Made by a program: the position numbers and the translations under genes. The notes beneath the pieces were generated by a model. That model ran no database searches, was not told where the DNA came from, and saw only the letters and a list, made by a program, of their open reading frames with translations. 64,000 nt of DNA from Pseudomonas azotoformans (GTDB lineage: Bacteria; Pseudomonadota; Gammaproteobacteria; Pseudomonadales; Pseudomonadaceae): positions 5,681,501-5,745,500 of the forward strand of contig NZ_LT629702.1 in assembly GCF_900103345.1 (NCBI RefSeq), given 5' to 3'. This document shows, piece by piece, positions 8,056-18,060 of this stretch (positions are counted from its first letter, which is position 1; each line of letters opens with the position of its first letter).

Positions 8056-10914
8056 ATGCTTGAGCTCACTGTAGAGCAGATTTCCATGGGCCAGGTGGCT
8101 GTGGATAAATCTGCTGCCTTGCACCTGCTCGCTGACAAACTGGTGGCCGACGGCCTGGTCGCCGAGGGTTATCTCAGTGGCTTGCAAGCCCGTGAGGCCC
8201 AGGGCTCGACCTTTCTCGGCCAAGGTATTGCCATCCCCCACGGCACCCCCGAAACCCGCGACCAGGTGTTCTCCACCGGCGTGCGCCTGCTGCAGTTCCC
8301 CGAAGGGGTGGACTGGGGCGACGGCCAGATCGTGTACCTGGCCATCGGCATTGCCGCCAAATCCGACGAACACCTGCGCCTGTTGCAACTGCTCACCCGT
8401 GCCCTCGGCGAAACCGACCTGGGCCAGGCGTTGCGCCGTGCCGGCAGCGCCGAAGCCCTGCTGAAACTGCTGCAAGGTGCGCCGCAGGAACTGGCGTTGG
8501 ATGCACAGATGATCAGCCTGGGTGTGTCCGCCGACGACTTCGAAGAGTTGGTCTGGCGCGGCGCACGCCTGTTGCGCCAGGCCGATTGTGTGAGCAATGG
8601 TTTCGCCGCCGTGTTGCAGCAGGTTGACGCGCTGCCCCTGGGCGATGGCCTGTGGTGGTTGCACAGTGAACAGACCGTCAAGCGCCCGGGCCTGGCGTTT
8701 GTCACTCCGGACAAACCCATGCGCTACCTCGGCCAGCCGCTCCATGGCCTGTTCTGCCTGGCCAGCCTGGGTGAAGCCCACCAAACGCTGTTGGAGCGCC
8801 TGTGTGCCTTGCTCATCGAAGGTCGCGGCCAGGAACTGGGTCGCGCCACCAGCAGCCGTGCGGTGCTCGAAGTCCTTGGCGGCGAACTGCCCCCGGACTG
8901 GCCCAGCGCCCGCATCACCCTGGCCAACGCCCACGGCTTGCATGCGCGCCCGGCGAAGATCCTCGCGCAGTTGGCGAAAAGTTTTGACGGCGACATCCGT
9001 GTACGCATCGTCGATGGCCCGGTCGGCGCCGTGTCGGTGAAAAGCCTGAGCAAGCTGTTGAGCCTCGGCGCACGGCGTGGCCAGGTGCTGGAGTTCGTCG
9101 CCGAGCCGACGATTGCCGGCGATGCATTGCCCGCGTTGCTCGCCGCTGTAGAGGAAGGCCTGGGCGAGGAAGTCGAGCCGCTGCCGACGATCAGCCCCCA
9201 ACCTGCCGCCCTGGATATCAAGCCGGTTGTCAGTGCGCCGACCAGCGGCAGCCAGATCCAGGCTATCGCCGCCGCACCGGGCATCGCTATTGGCCCCGCG
9301 CATATCCAGGTTCAGCAAACGTTCGATTACCCCCTGCGCGGCGAGTCCTCCGCTATTGAGCGCCAGCGCCTGCACAGCGCCCTGGGCGAAGTGCGCCGTG
9401 ACATCCAGGGCCTGATCGAGCGCAGCCCATCCAAGGCGATCCGCGAGATTTTCATCACCCATCAGGAGATGCTCGACGACCCGGAGCTCACCGACGAAGT
9501 CGACACCCGCCTCAAGCAAGGCGAGAGCGCCGAAGCCGCGTGGATGAGTGTGATCGAAGCCGCTGCCAAGCAGCAGGAGTCGTTGCAGGACGCCTTGCTC
9601 GCCGAGCGCGCTGCCGACCTGCGTGACATCGGCCGCCGTGTATTGGCGCAACTGTGCGGCGTCGAAACCGCCCAGGAGCCGAGCGAGCCCTACATTCTGG
9701 TGATGGACGAGGTCGGGCCGTCGGACGTGGCGCGTCTTGATCCCGCGCGCGTCGCCGGCATCCTCACCGCCCGTGGCGGCGCGACGGCCCACAGCGCCAT
9801 CGTCGCCCGTGCCCTGGGTATCCCGGCGCTGGTCGGCGCTGGCCCGGCGGTATTGCTGCTGGCCTCCGGCACCCCCCTGTTGCTGGATGGCCAGCGCGGT
9901 CGCCTGCATGTCGACCCCGACGCCGCCACCCTGCAACGCGCTACAGTCGAGCGCGACACCCGCGAACAACGCCTGCAAGCCGCCTCGGCGCAACGCCATG
10001 AACCGGCGCTGACCCGCGACGGCCATGCCGTGGAAGTGTTCGCCAATATCGGTGAAAGCGCCGGTGTCGCCGGCGCGGTGGAGCAGGGCGCCGAAGGCAT
10101 TGGCCTGCTGCGCACCGAACTGATTTTCATGGCCCACCCGCAAGCGCCGGACGAAGCCACCCAGGAAGCCGAATACCGCCGCGTGCTCGACGGCCTCGAT
10201 GGTCGTCCGTTGGTGGTGCGCACCCTTGATGTAGGCGGCGACAAACCGCTGCCGTATTGGCCGATTGCCGAAGAAGAAAACCCCTTCCTCGGTGTGCGCG
10301 GTATCCGTCTTACCCTGCAACGCCCGCAGATCATGGAAGCGCAACTGCGCGCGCTGTTGCGTTCTGCGGACAGCCGCCCGCTGCGCATCATGTTCCCCAT
10401 GGTCGGCAGCGTCGATGAATGGCGCGCCGCCCGCGACATGACCGAGCGCCTGCGCCTGGAAATCCCGGTGGCGGACCTGCAACTGGGCATCATGATCGAA
10501 GTGCCGTCGGCGGCCTTGCTCGCGCCGGTGCTGGCCAAGGAAGTGGACTTCTTCAGCGTCGGCACCAACGACCTGACCCAGTACACCCTGGCCATCGACC
10601 GCGGCCACCCGACGTTGTCCGCCCAGGCCGATGGCCTGCACCCGGCGGTGCTGCAACTGATCGACATCACCGTGCGCGCCGCCCATGCCCATGGCAAATG
10701 GGTGGGGGTGTGCGGCGAGTTGGCGGCGGACCCGCTGGCGGTGCCGGTGCTGATCGGCCTGGGTGTGGATGAGTTGAGCGTGTCGGCCCGCAGCATTCCG
10801 GAAGTGAAGGCGCGGGTGCGTGAATTCAGTCTGAGCGAGGCCCAGGGCCTGGCGCAACAAGCACTGGCGGTGGGTTCGCCCGCCGAAGTGCGTGCCCTAG
10901 TGGAGGCCGTGTAG
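8056..10914 (+). CDS. fruB: Fructose PTS multiphosphoryl protein: EIIA-HPr-Enzyme I fusion (FruB)
   Basis: A 952-residue cytoplasmic phosphotransferase that takes phosphate from PEP and delivers it to the FruA IIB domain. Domains in order: EIIA-Fru at about 1-145 with His62 (AIPHGTPETRD); a spacer; HPr at about 285-370 with His296 (HGLHARPAK); Enzyme I from about 400 to the end with active His579 (GGATAHSAIV) and the conserved Cys886 (GVCGELAADP). The length and order fit the pseudomonad fructose PTS, which carries its own EI and HPr functions. It abuts fruK directly (stop 10914, start 10915), forming fruBKA under Cra control. The start at 8056 is supported by AGGAG seven bases upstream. Confidence 0.97.
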   Translation: MLELTVEQISMGQVAVDKSAALHLLADKLVADGLVAEGYLSGLQAREAQGSTFLGQGIAIPHGTPETRDQVFSTGVRLLQFPEGVDWGDGQIVYLAIGIAAKSDEHLRLLQLLTRALGETDLGQALRRAGSAEALLKLLQGAPQELALDAQMISLGVSADDFEELVWRGARLLRQADCVSNGFAAVLQQVDALPLGDGLWWLHSEQTVKRPGLAFVTPDKPMRYLGQPLHGLFCLASLGEAHQTLLERLCALLIEGRGQELGRATSSRAVLEVLGGELPPDWPSARITLANAHGLHARPAKILAQLAKSFDGDIRVRIVDGPVGAVSVKSLSKLLSLGARRGQVLEFVAEPTIAGDALPALLAAVEEGLGEEVEPLPTISPQPAALDIKPVVSAPTSGSQIQAIAAAPGIAIGPAHIQVQQTFDYPLRGESSAIERQRLHSALGEVRRDIQGLIERSPSKAIREIFITHQEMLDDPELTDEVDTRLKQGESAEAAWMSVIEAAAKQQESLQDALLAERAADLRDIGRRVLAQLCGVETAQEPSEPYILVMDEVGPSDVARLDPARVAGILTARGGATAHSAIVARALGIPALVGAGPAVLLLASGTPLLLDGQRGRLHVDPDAATLQRATVERDTREQRLQAASAQRHEPALTRDGHAVEVFANIGESAGVAGAVEQGAEGIGLLRTELIFMAHPQAPDEATQEAEYRRVLDGLDGRPLVVRTLDVGGDKPLPYWPIAEEENPFLGVRGIRLTLQRPQIMEAQLRALLRSADSRPLRIMFPMVGSVDEWRAARDMTERLRLEIPVADLQLGIMIEVPSAALLAPVLAKEVDFFSVGTNDLTQYTLAIDRGHPTLSAQADGLHPAVLQLIDITVRAAHAHGKWVGVCGELAADPLAVPVLIGLGVDELSVSARSIPEVKARVREFSLSEAQGLAQQALAVGSPAEVRALVEAV

Positions 10915-11835
10915 ATGGCAAGGATTCTGACCCTGACGCTGAACCCGGCGTTGGACCTGACGGTGCGCCTGGCGCACCTGGAACCGGGTGAAGTGAACCG
11001 CAGCGAAACCCTGCTGACCCATGCAGCCGGCAAGGGTGTGAATGTGGCGCAGGTGCTGGCGGATTTGGGCCATCAGGTGAGCGTGGGCGGTTTCCTCGGC
11101 GAGGCAAACCCCCAGGCCTTCGAGGCACTGATCGCCCGCCGTGGGTTTGGTGACGCGTTCATTCGCGTGCCGGGCGAAACCCGCAGCAATATCAAGATTG
11201 CCGAACAGGACGGCCGGGTCACCGATATCAATGCGCCGGGGCCGGTGGTCAGTGACGCGGCACAAGCCGCGCTGCTCACGCGCATCGCTGACATCGGCGC
11301 GCAATTCGATGCGGTGGTGGTCGCCGGCAGTTTGCCGCGTGGCATCAGCCCGCAGTGGTTCCAGGGGCTGTTGGATCAACTGAAAAACCTCGGGTTGAAA
11401 GTCGCCCTGGACACCAGCGGTGAAGCGCTGCGCGCCGGTTTGAAAGCGGGGCCGTGGATGGTCAAGCCCAATACCGAAGAGCTGGCTGAAGTCCTGGATA
11501 ACGTCACGGATGCAATCAGCCAACTGCATCGGCAAGGCGTGGAACATGTGGTGGTTTCCGATGGCGCTGCCGGCGTCACCTGGTACCGCTCAGGTGCGGC
11601 GCTGCAGGCCACGCCGCCGAAGGTGACGGTGGCCAGTACCGTCGGCGCCGGCGACTCGCTGCTGGCCGGCATGCTGCACGGTCTGCTCAGCGGCGATACC
11701 CCGGAACAGACCTTGCGCCGTGCCACGGCGATTGCCGCCATGGCGGTGACGCAGATCGGTTTTGGCATCAGCGATGACGCGCAGTTGGCGCGCCTCGAAA
11801 GCGGCGTCCACGTACGCACGCTGACAGAACAATAA
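10915..11835 (+). CDS. fruK: 1-phosphofructokinase FruK
   Basis: A 306-residue PfkB-family sugar kinase that converts the fructose-1-phosphate made by FruA/FruB to fructose-1,6-bisphosphate. It therefore also lowers the Cra effector. The N-terminal PfkB signature region is AAGKGVNVAQVLADLG (residues about 40-55). The C-terminal ATP/catalytic signature is STVGAGDSLLAGML with the catalytic Asp near residue 245. The start codon follows the fruB stop without a gap, so translation is coupled. The 11-base gap to fruA completes a tight operon. Confidence 0.96.
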   Translation: MARILTLTLNPALDLTVRLAHLEPGEVNRSETLLTHAAGKGVNVAQVLADLGHQVSVGGFLGEANPQAFEALIARRGFGDAFIRVPGETRSNIKIAEQDGRVTDINAPGPVVSDAAQAALLTRIADIGAQFDAVVVAGSLPRGISPQWFQGLLDQLKNLGLKVALDTSGEALRAGLKAGPWMVKPNTEELAEVLDNVTDAISQLHRQGVEHVVVSDGAAGVTWYRSGAALQATPPKVTVASTVGAGDSLLAGMLHGLLSGDTPEQTLRRATAIAAMAVTQIGFGISDDAQLARLESGVHVRTLTEQ

Positions 11836-11846
11836 GAGGGTTTGTG

Positions 11847-13550
11847 ATGAAGTTAGCCATTGTTACTGCCTGCCCGAACGGCATGGTCACCAGTGTGCTG
11901 TGCGCCCGCTTGTTGGACGCCGCCGCGCAGCGCCAGGGCTGGAGCACCAGTGTCGAAGTGGTGGACGTACAGCGCCCGGAGCGCCAATTGTCCCAGGCGA
12001 TCATCGACGATGCCGAATGGGTGTTGCTGGTCAGCAGCACCCCGGTGGACATGCAGCGCTTTGTCGGCAAGCGCGTGTTCCAGAGCACACCGGCCCAGGC
12101 GCTGGCGGATGTCGACGCCGTATTGCGCCGTGGCGCCGAAGAGGCGCAGGTGTATGTCGCGGCTGAGGCCCCGGCCAGGAACGCGCCGCGCATCGTCGCG
12201 ATCACCGCCTGCCCGACTGGCGTCGCCCATACCTTCATGGCCGCCGAAGCGTTGCAGCAGACGGCCAAACGCCTGGGCTATGACTTGCAGGTCGAGACCC
12301 AGGGTTCGGTGGGGGCACGTACGCCATTGAGCGCCGAAGCGATCGCCAATGCCGATGTGGTGTTGCTGGCCGCCGATATCGAAGTCGCCACCGAGCGCTT
12401 CGCCGGCAAGAAGATCTACCGGTGTGGCACCGGCATTGCCCTCAAGCAGTCCGAAGCCACCCTCAACAAGGCCCTTGCCGAAGGTGCGGTGGAAAGCGCG
12501 GCCAGCGGTGCGGTGGCCAAGCCGGAAAAAACCGGCGTGTACAAACACCTGCTCACCGGTGTGTCGTTCATGTTGCCGATGGTGGTGGCGGGTGGGTTGT
12601 TGATCGCCTTGTCGTTCGTATTCGGCATTCACGCCTTTGAACAGGAGGGCACCCTGGCCGCCGCGCTGAAAACCGTCGGCGACCGCGCCTTCATGTTGAT
12701 GGTGCCGCTGCTGGCGGGCTACATCGCCTACTCGATTGCCGACCGTCCGGGCATCGCGCCGGGCATGATTGGCGGCCTGTTGGCCGGCACCCTGGGTGCA
12801 GGTTTTATCGGCGGCATCTTCGCCGGTTTCCTCGCCGGCTACTGCGTTAAGTTGATCACCCGCGCAGTGAAGTTGCCGCAGAGCCTGGAGGCGCTCAAGC
12901 CGATCCTGATCATCCCGTTGCTGGCGAGTCTGTTCACCGGCCTGGCGATGATCTACCTGGTGGGGCCGCCGGTCGCGCGCATGCTGGTGGGGCTGACGGA
13001 TTTTCTCAGCACCATGGGCACGACCAATGCGGTACTGCTGGGCATCTTGCTGGGCGGCATGATGTGTGTCGACCTCGGTGGACCGATCAACAAGGCGGCC
13101 TATGCATTTTCTGTCGGCCTGCTGGCGGCCCACAGCGGCGCGCCGATGGCCGCGACCATGGCGGCCGGCATGGTGCCACCGATCGGCATGGGCATCGCCA
13201 CGTTCCTGGCACGCCGCAAGTTCGCCCAGACCGAACGCGAAGCGGGCAAGGCGGCGATGATCCTCGGCTTGTGCTTCATTTCCGAAGGCGCGATCCCGTT
13301 TGCCGCGAAAGACCCGTTGCGCGTGATCCCGTCCAGTATCGCCGGCGGTGCATTGACCGGTGCCCTGTCCATGTACTTCGGCTGCGTGCTCGCTGCGCCC
13401 CATGGTGGCCTGTTTGTGCTGGTGATCCCGAATGCGATGAACCATGCGCTGCTGTACCTGTTGGCAATTGTCGCCGGCAGCCTGTTGACCGGCCTGGTCT
13501 ACGCGTTGATCAAGCGCCCCGAAGCGCAAGAGCTGACTGTGACGGTCTGA
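11847..13550 (+). CDS. fruA: Fructose PTS permease, IIB'-IIB-IIC (FruA)
   Basis: A 567-residue inner-membrane transporter that imports fructose as fructose-1-phosphate. An N-terminal IIB' domain (about 1-100) begins with TACPNGMVTS and keeps a Cys at position 9. The catalytic IIB domain follows (ITACPTGVAHTFMAAEAL, phospho-Cys122). A multi-span IIC domain covers about 230-555, with the conserved GGPINKAAYAF and EGAIPFAAKDP motifs. ATG 11847 is preferred over the adjacent GTG at 11844 because AGAGGG ends six bases before it. It is the last gene of fruBKA; a REPIN repeat follows. Phosphate arrives from FruB. Confidence 0.96.
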   Translation: MKLAIVTACPNGMVTSVLCARLLDAAAQRQGWSTSVEVVDVQRPERQLSQAIIDDAEWVLLVSSTPVDMQRFVGKRVFQSTPAQALADVDAVLRRGAEEAQVYVAAEAPARNAPRIVAITACPTGVAHTFMAAEALQQTAKRLGYDLQVETQGSVGARTPLSAEAIANADVVLLAADIEVATERFAGKKIYRCGTGIALKQSEATLNKALAEGAVESAASGAVAKPEKTGVYKHLLTGVSFMLPMVVAGGLLIALSFVFGIHAFEQEGTLAAALKTVGDRAFMLMVPLLAGYIAYSIADRPGIAPGMIGGLLAGTLGAGFIGGIFAGFLAGYCVKLITRAVKLPQSLEALKPILIIPLLASLFTGLAMIYLVGPPVARMLVGLTDFLSTMGTTNAVLLGILLGGMMCVDLGGPINKAAYAFSVGLLAAHSGAPMAATMAAGMVPPIGMGIATFLARRKFAQTEREAGKAAMILGLCFISEGAIPFAAKDPLRVIPSSIAGGALTGALSMYFGCVLAAPHGGLFVLVIPNAMNHALLYLLAIVAGSLLTGLVYALIKRPEAQELTVTV

Positions 13551-13565
13551 CGCGGTGCAGAAAAT

Positions 13566-13652
13566 GTGGGAGGAGGCTTGCCCCCGATAGCGGTGGGTCA
13601 GCCATAAATGTGCTGGCTGACACTCTGCCATCGGGGGCAAGCCCCCTCCCAC
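13566..13652. repeat. REPIN (GTGGGAGG...GGCTTGCCCCC type), after fruA
   Basis: Two inverted REP arms, GTGGGAGGAGGCTTGCCCCC and its near-complement GGGGGCAAGCCCCCTCCCAC, flank a roughly 45-base spacer containing GGGTCAGCC and GGCTGACAC, which also pair. The whole can fold into one long hairpin. The same structure recurs at 15296, 23563, 54630 and, rearranged, 57025. These are non-autonomous repeats of the kind mobilised in trans by RAYT transposases; no such gene is in the window. Its position after fruA could also help protect or end the fru mRNA. Confidence 0.85.
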
Positions 13653-13733
13653 CGTTGATCGCTGTATAGGTGTCATCTCTGCTTCATCGGGGCGTGCTTT
13701 AGTGGCCCTTTTGATACTCAAGAGGGCACCTGC

Positions 13734-15275
13734 ATGAGCCACTTCGATCTCGGCCGCCGCCGCGTGATGCAAGCCGTCGGCGCCGGCCTGTTGTTGCCGG
13801 GCCTGGCCCCGGCGGTGATCGCTTCGGTCAAGGATCGGCCGCAACTCACCGATGGCGTGCAGTCCGGCGACCTGCTCGGCGACCGCGCCATGATCTGGAG
13901 CCGCAGCGACCGCCCGGCCAGGATGGTGGTGGAGTGGGACACCCGCAGTGTGTTCAGCAACCCTCGTCGGTTTGTATCCCCGCTGGCCGACCAGCGCAGC
14001 GACTTCACCGCCCGCGTCGAACTCACCGGGCTGCCCGTCGACCAGGCGATCTTCTACCGCGTGCACTTCGAGGATGCCCAGACCGGCGTCGCCAGCGAGC
14101 CGTGGTTCGGCCATCTGCGCAGCGTGCCGCAACAGCGCCGCGACATTCGTTTTGTGTGGAGCGGCGACACCGTGGGCCAAGGCTTCGGCATCAACCCGGA
14201 CATCGGCGGCATGCGCATCTACGAAGCCATGCGCCTGCGCCTGCCGGACTTCTTTATCCACAGCGGCGACACCATCTACGCCGACGGCCCGGTGCCCGCG
14301 CAGCTCACCGTGGAAGACGGGCGCATCTGGCGCAATATCACCACGGAGGCCAAGAGCAAAGTCGCCGAAACCCTCGACGAGTATCGCGGTAATTACCGCT
14401 ATAACCTGATGGATGAAAACGTGCGCCGCTTCAACGCCGAGGTGCCGCAGATCTGGCAGTGGGACGACCACGAAGTGGTGAACAACTGGTCGCCGAGCAA
14501 GCAGTTGGATGAGCGCTATCGGGTCAAGGACATCAATACCCTGGTCGGCCGTGCGCGCCAGGCCTGGCTGGAATACTCACCGATGCGCCGGCAGGCGGCG
14601 GACGGCGGCGGGCGGATCTATCGCAAGCTCAGCTATGGTCCGCTGCTGGATGTATTCGTGCTGGACATGCGCAGTTATCGCGGGCCCAACGATGACAACC
14701 TGGGCGGCGAAAAACCCTTCCTCGGGCGTGAGCAATTGGACTGGCTCAAGCGTGAACTCAAGGGCTCCCAGGCGCAGTGGAAAGTCATCGCTGCCGACAT
14801 GCCCATCGGCCTCGGCGTGCCCGACGGTGAAGTCAGCCCCGGCGTGCCGCGTTGGGAAGCCATCGCCAACAACGACCCCGGTGCGCCGCAAGGTCGCGAG
14901 TTGGAAATCGCCGAGCTGCTGGGCTTTCTACGGGCACAAAACGTGCGCAACCACGTATGGCTGACCGCCGATGTGCACTACTGCGCGGCGCACCACTACC
15001 ACCCGGATCGGGCGGCGTTCCAGGACTTCGAACCGTTCTGGGAGTTTGTCGCCGGGCCGTTGAACGCCGGGAGTTTCGGGCCTAATCCGCTGGACAAGAC
15101 CTTTGGGCCTGAGGTGGTGTTCGAGAAGGCACCACCGGCGCAGAACACTTCGCCGCTGGCGGGGTTTCAGTTTTTTGGGGAGGTGAACATCGATGGGCAG
15201 ACGGCGGAGTTGACTGTGGTGCTGCGGGACCTGGATGGCGTCTCGGTGTTCGAACAAAAACTCCAGCCCACCTGA
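13734..15275 (+). CDS. Alkaline phosphatase D (PhoD) family phosphodiesterase/phosphatase
   Basis: 513 residues. The N-terminus carries a twin-arginine signal (LGRRRVMQAVGAGLLLPGL), so the folded metalloenzyme should be exported by Tat. The catalytic domain shows PhoD-type metal-site motifs: WSGDTVGQG, FIHSGDTIYADGP, WDDHEVVNNW and TADVHYCAAHHYHP, giving several Asp, His and Asn ligands for a Ca/Fe centre. The family cleaves phosphomonoesters or phosphodiesters to release phosphate. No Pho box was recognised in the short upstream region, which is mostly REPIN. It is a single gene flanked on both sides by REPINs. Confidence 0.93.
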   Translation: MSHFDLGRRRVMQAVGAGLLLPGLAPAVIASVKDRPQLTDGVQSGDLLGDRAMIWSRSDRPARMVVEWDTRSVFSNPRRFVSPLADQRSDFTARVELTGLPVDQAIFYRVHFEDAQTGVASEPWFGHLRSVPQQRRDIRFVWSGDTVGQGFGINPDIGGMRIYEAMRLRLPDFFIHSGDTIYADGPVPAQLTVEDGRIWRNITTEAKSKVAETLDEYRGNYRYNLMDENVRRFNAEVPQIWQWDDHEVVNNWSPSKQLDERYRVKDINTLVGRARQAWLEYSPMRRQAADGGGRIYRKLSYGPLLDVFVLDMRSYRGPNDDNLGGEKPFLGREQLDWLKRELKGSQAQWKVIAADMPIGLGVPDGEVSPGVPRWEAIANNDPGAPQGRELEIAELLGFLRAQNVRNHVWLTADVHYCAAHHYHPDRAAFQDFEPFWEFVAGPLNAGSFGPNPLDKTFGPEVVFEKAPPAQNTSPLAGFQFFGEVNIDGQTAELTVVLRDLDGVSVFEQKLQPT

Positions 15276-15295
15276 CTTGGAATGTATTAGAAATT

Positions 15296-15383
15296 GTGGG
15301 AGGGGGCTTGCCCCCGATAGCGGTGTATCAGTGGCTCATTACTTGACTGACACGCCCTCATCGGGGGCAAGCCCCCTCCCACA
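15296..15383. repeat. REPIN between the phoD-like gene and the PepSY reductase gene
   Basis: Arms GTGGGAGGGGGCTTGCCCCC and GGGGGCAAGCCCCCTCCCAC with a 46-base spacer containing GTATCAG and CTGACAC. It lies between two convergent genes, where it can serve both strands as a 3'-end hairpin. Sequence and length closely match the element at 13566. Confidence 0.87.
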
Positions 15384-15398
15384 GTTTGATTGTTGCAT

Positions 15399-17924
15399 TC
15401 AGTAGACGTCGCGGCGATAGCGGCCCTGCTCAATCAACCGCTCCACCGCTTCACTGCCGAGTATATCCACCAGCGCCTGATCCACCCCCGTGGCCATCCC
15501 CTGCAGACTCCCGCACACATAAATCGCCGCGCCGTCGGCCAGCCATTTGCGCAGCACATCCGCCGACTCGCGCAGGCGGTCCTGCACGTAGATCTTCTCC
15601 TCCTGATCGCGGGAAAACGCCAGGTCCAGCAACGCCAGATCACCACTGGCCAGCCAACCTTGCAGCTCGTCCTGGCAGAGGAAGTCATGCTTGATATTGC
15701 GCTCGCCAAACAGCAGCCAGTTGCGTTGCTGGCCATCGGCGATGCGGGCCTTGAGCAGACTGCGCAGGCCCGCCAGGCCGGTGCCGTTGCCCAGCAGGAT
15801 CAGCGGCACCGGCGCCTGCGGCAGGTGGAACGCGCTGTTGCGGCGCAGGCGCAGGCTGATGTTCGAACCGAGGGCGGCGTACTCGGTCAGCCAGCCTGAG
15901 CCCAGGCCCAGGCTGCCATCGGGGTGGCGTTCCTGGCGCACGATCAACTCCAGCACACCATCGCTGGCAATCGAGGCGATGGAGTACTCGCGCATGCCCA
16001 GCGGCACCAGCGCGTCCACCAGTGCCTGGGCGTGCAGGCCGACCAGGTGTGCGCGATGGGTCGGCAGTTGGCGGGTGGCCAGGGCCTGGTCGAGCGTATG
16101 CGCCATGCCGTCGATCAACACGCCGTCGCTGCCGGCCAGGCCCAGGCCTTCGAGGAAGTGCTCGATCGCCCAGGGGCAATTGCGCGGCAGCACTTCCACC
16201 AGGTCGCCGGCTTGCCAGCTTTGTGGCGACGGCGAGGTGAGGCCCAGCAGATAGACGTTCGAGCCGCTGCTGTCACGGTTGAGCAATGAGCGCTGGCTGA
16301 GCGTCCAGTTTTCATACTGGGCCGTTGGCCAGGCGGATGCTGGGGCGTGGCCGGTCAGTTGGCCGAGTTGCTGCTGCCAGTGAAGCAGGGCGGTGGTGTC
16401 GCCGCTGTCGACTTCCACGGGCGCAAACAGTGGGTTGCCGCCCTGGTGGGTCAGCCAGAAATGCAGGCGGCGGGCAAAGCCGCAGAAATGTTCGTACTGG
16501 CGATCACCCAGGGCCAGCACCGAGTAGTTCAGGCCCTTGAGGGGCAGGTCCTGGCCGAGCACGCTGCGCTCGAAACCACGGGCACTGTCGGGGGCTTCGC
16601 CGTCGCCGAAGGTGCTGACCACAAACAGCGCGTTTTCCGACTGGCGCAGGTCGTCCTGGCTGACGCTGCCCAGGGGCTGCACCTTCACCGGCAGGCCGGC
16701 CGCCTGCAATTGCCCAGCCGTTTGCCAGGCCAGCTGCTCAGCGAAACCGCTCTGGCTGGCGAAGCCGATCAGCCAGGCCGGGGCGTCACTGCGGTTGTCT
16801 GTAAGACCCTTGCGCGCCTCACGCACCTGGCGTTTTTTGCGCCGGCGGTCCAGGTACAGCAGCCAGCCGGTGATGAAAAACAGCGGCATCAGCACCGAGC
16901 TGAGCGTGAGGACAATCCGTCCGATCAAGCCGAAGTAACTGCCGGTGTGCAGCGCATAGACGCTGGTCAGCAGTCTGGAACCGAGGCTTTTGCTGGCGTA
17001 CTGATCGTGGGACTTGACCTCGCCGGTGGCCGGGTCGAGGTTGATCTGGTTCAGTGCCCGGTCATGGGGCGAGTTTTTCAGCAGGTAATAGACGGTAGCC
17101 GGCTGCCCGGCGACCGCTGGCATGCGGATGTTATAGGCGCTCAAGCCGGGGCCGGCGTTGCTGTAGATGCTGCTCCAGATCGCGTCGTAGTTGGCCACCG
17201 GCGCCGCACCCTCGGGCGCCGGGCCGCGCTTGCGCACCCGTTCGTTTTGCGGGGCGTCGGACAGCAGTTTGGTCAGGCCCTGGCTGTACCAATCGTAGGA
17301 CCAATACAAGCCGGTCAGCGCCGACAGCAGGTAGGCCAACAAGCACCAGGTGCCGAACACCGAGTGCAGGTCCCAGTTGAAGGCCCGGCCTTTTTTGCGC
17401 CAGTCCAGCGTCAGCCAGGCGCGCCAGCTCGCCACTTGGCGCGGCCAGCGCAGGTACAGGCCGGAGAGGCAGAAGAACACCAGGATCAGCGTGCATGCGC
17501 CGGTGATGTTGCGCCCGGTGTCGCCCATCACCAGGAAGCGGTGGAACTGCAGCAGGAAGCCGAAGACGTCCTGGCCGACCACGTCGCCCATGTAGTCGCC
17601 GGTGTAGGGATCGAAATAGCGCAACTGGCCACGGCGCTCGCCGGGTGGCGGGGTGAAGAACACGCGGGCGGCGTTGCCGCTTTCGCTTTCGACGAACAGC
17701 ATGGCCACGGTCTGGCCTTCGGTGGCCTCCAGCTTGCGCACCAGCTCGGCGGGCGGCAGCACACCGGCTTCGCGTTTTTCCACGGTCAGCACGCTGGGGT
17801 TGAGCGCCCGCAGTATTTCATCCTGAAACGAGACCGCAGCCCCGCTGATCCCCATCAAGGCCAGCACCAGCCCGGCTGTAATGCCGAAGAACCAGTGCAA
17901 CTGGAACAGGGTTTTCTTCAACAC
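15399..17924 (-). CDS. PepSY membrane domain fused to flavodoxin and FAD/NAD(P)H reductase domains
   Basis: An 841-residue fusion. Residues 1 to about 365 form a PepSY-associated membrane region with hydrophobic spans ([75 protein letters not shown]). A flavodoxin-like domain starts near residue 380 ([14 protein letters not shown]). The C-terminal half resembles sulfite-reductase or nitric-oxide-synthase-type reductases, with FAD-binding REYSIAS and NAD(P)H-binding [15 protein letters not shown]. It would move electrons from NAD(P)H to the membrane or periplasm. It lies downstream of piuA on the same strand, separated by a terminator, as I recall for PAO1 (PA4513/PA4514). A role in releasing iron from siderophores is plausible but inferred. 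Confidence 0.88.
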   Translation of the reverse strand: MLKKTLFQLHWFFGITAGLVLALMGISGAAVSFQDEILRALNPSVLTVEKREAGVLPPAELVRKLEATEGQTVAMLFVESESGNAARVFFTPPPGERRGQLRYFDPYTGDYMGDVVGQDVFGFLLQFHRFLVMGDTGRNITGACTLILVFFCLSGLYLRWPRQVASWRAWLTLDWRKKGRAFNWDLHSVFGTWCLLAYLLSALTGLYWSYDWYSQGLTKLLSDAPQNERVRKRGPAPEGAAPVANYDAIWSSIYSNAGPGLSAYNIRMPAVAGQPATVYYLLKNSPHDRALNQINLDPATGEVKSHDQYASKSLGSRLLTSVYALHTGSYFGLIGRIVLTLSSVLMPLFFITGWLLYLDRRRKKRQVREARKGLTDNRSDAPAWLIGFASQSGFAEQLAWQTAGQLQAAGLPVKVQPLGSVSQDDLRQSENALFVVSTFGDGEAPDSARGFERSVLGQDLPLKGLNYSVLALGDRQYEHFCGFARRLHFWLTHQGGNPLFAPVEVDSGDTTALLHWQQQLGQLTGHAPASAWPTAQYENWTLSQRSLLNRDSSGSNVYLLGLTSPSPQSWQAGDLVEVLPRNCPWAIEHFLEGLGLAGSDGVLIDGMAHTLDQALATRQLPTHRAHLVGLHAQALVDALVPLGMREYSIASIASDGVLELIVRQERHPDGSLGLGSGWLTEYAALGSNISLRLRRNSAFHLPQAPVPLILLGNGTGLAGLRSLLKARIADGQQRNWLLFGERNIKHDFLCQDELQGWLASGDLALLDLAFSRDQEEKIYVQDRLRESADVLRKWLADGAAIYVCGSLQGMATGVDQALVDILGSEAVERLIEQGRYRRDVY

Positions 17925-18011
17925 GTCTGACCGCCTCGTCTATCCGGATATGTAGGGCACGGCGCGCATTATGCCGTGGCTTGTCGAGAAACATTCTGTT
18001 TTACACGCAAA

Positions 18012-18037
18012 AGCCCCACGCATCCGATGCGTGGGGC
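18012..18037 (-). terminator. Rho-independent terminator of piuA
   Basis: AGCCCCACGCAT/ATGCGTGGGGCT stem with a very short loop. On the minus strand it is followed by TTTTGCG, 24 bases past the piuA stop. On the plus strand the downstream T-run is weak (CTTTG), so it mainly serves piuA. Confidence 0.8.
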
Positions 18038-18060
18038 TCTTTGCTGCGTGACGCTGCTGT

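Noticed and set aside
7972..10860. Very long antisense open frame (over 950 codons) opposite fruB
   Set aside because: High-GC Pseudomonas genes with strong third-position GC bias leave the opposite strand open. FruB is an unmistakable PTS protein across the whole stretch; the antisense product is rich in His, Gln and Arg and resembles no family.
11853..14471. Antisense open frame (over 870 codons) opposite fruA and the phoD-like gene
   Set aside because: It spans two unrelated real genes and a REPIN, and its product has a low-complexity His/Gln/Asp composition. A composition artefact.
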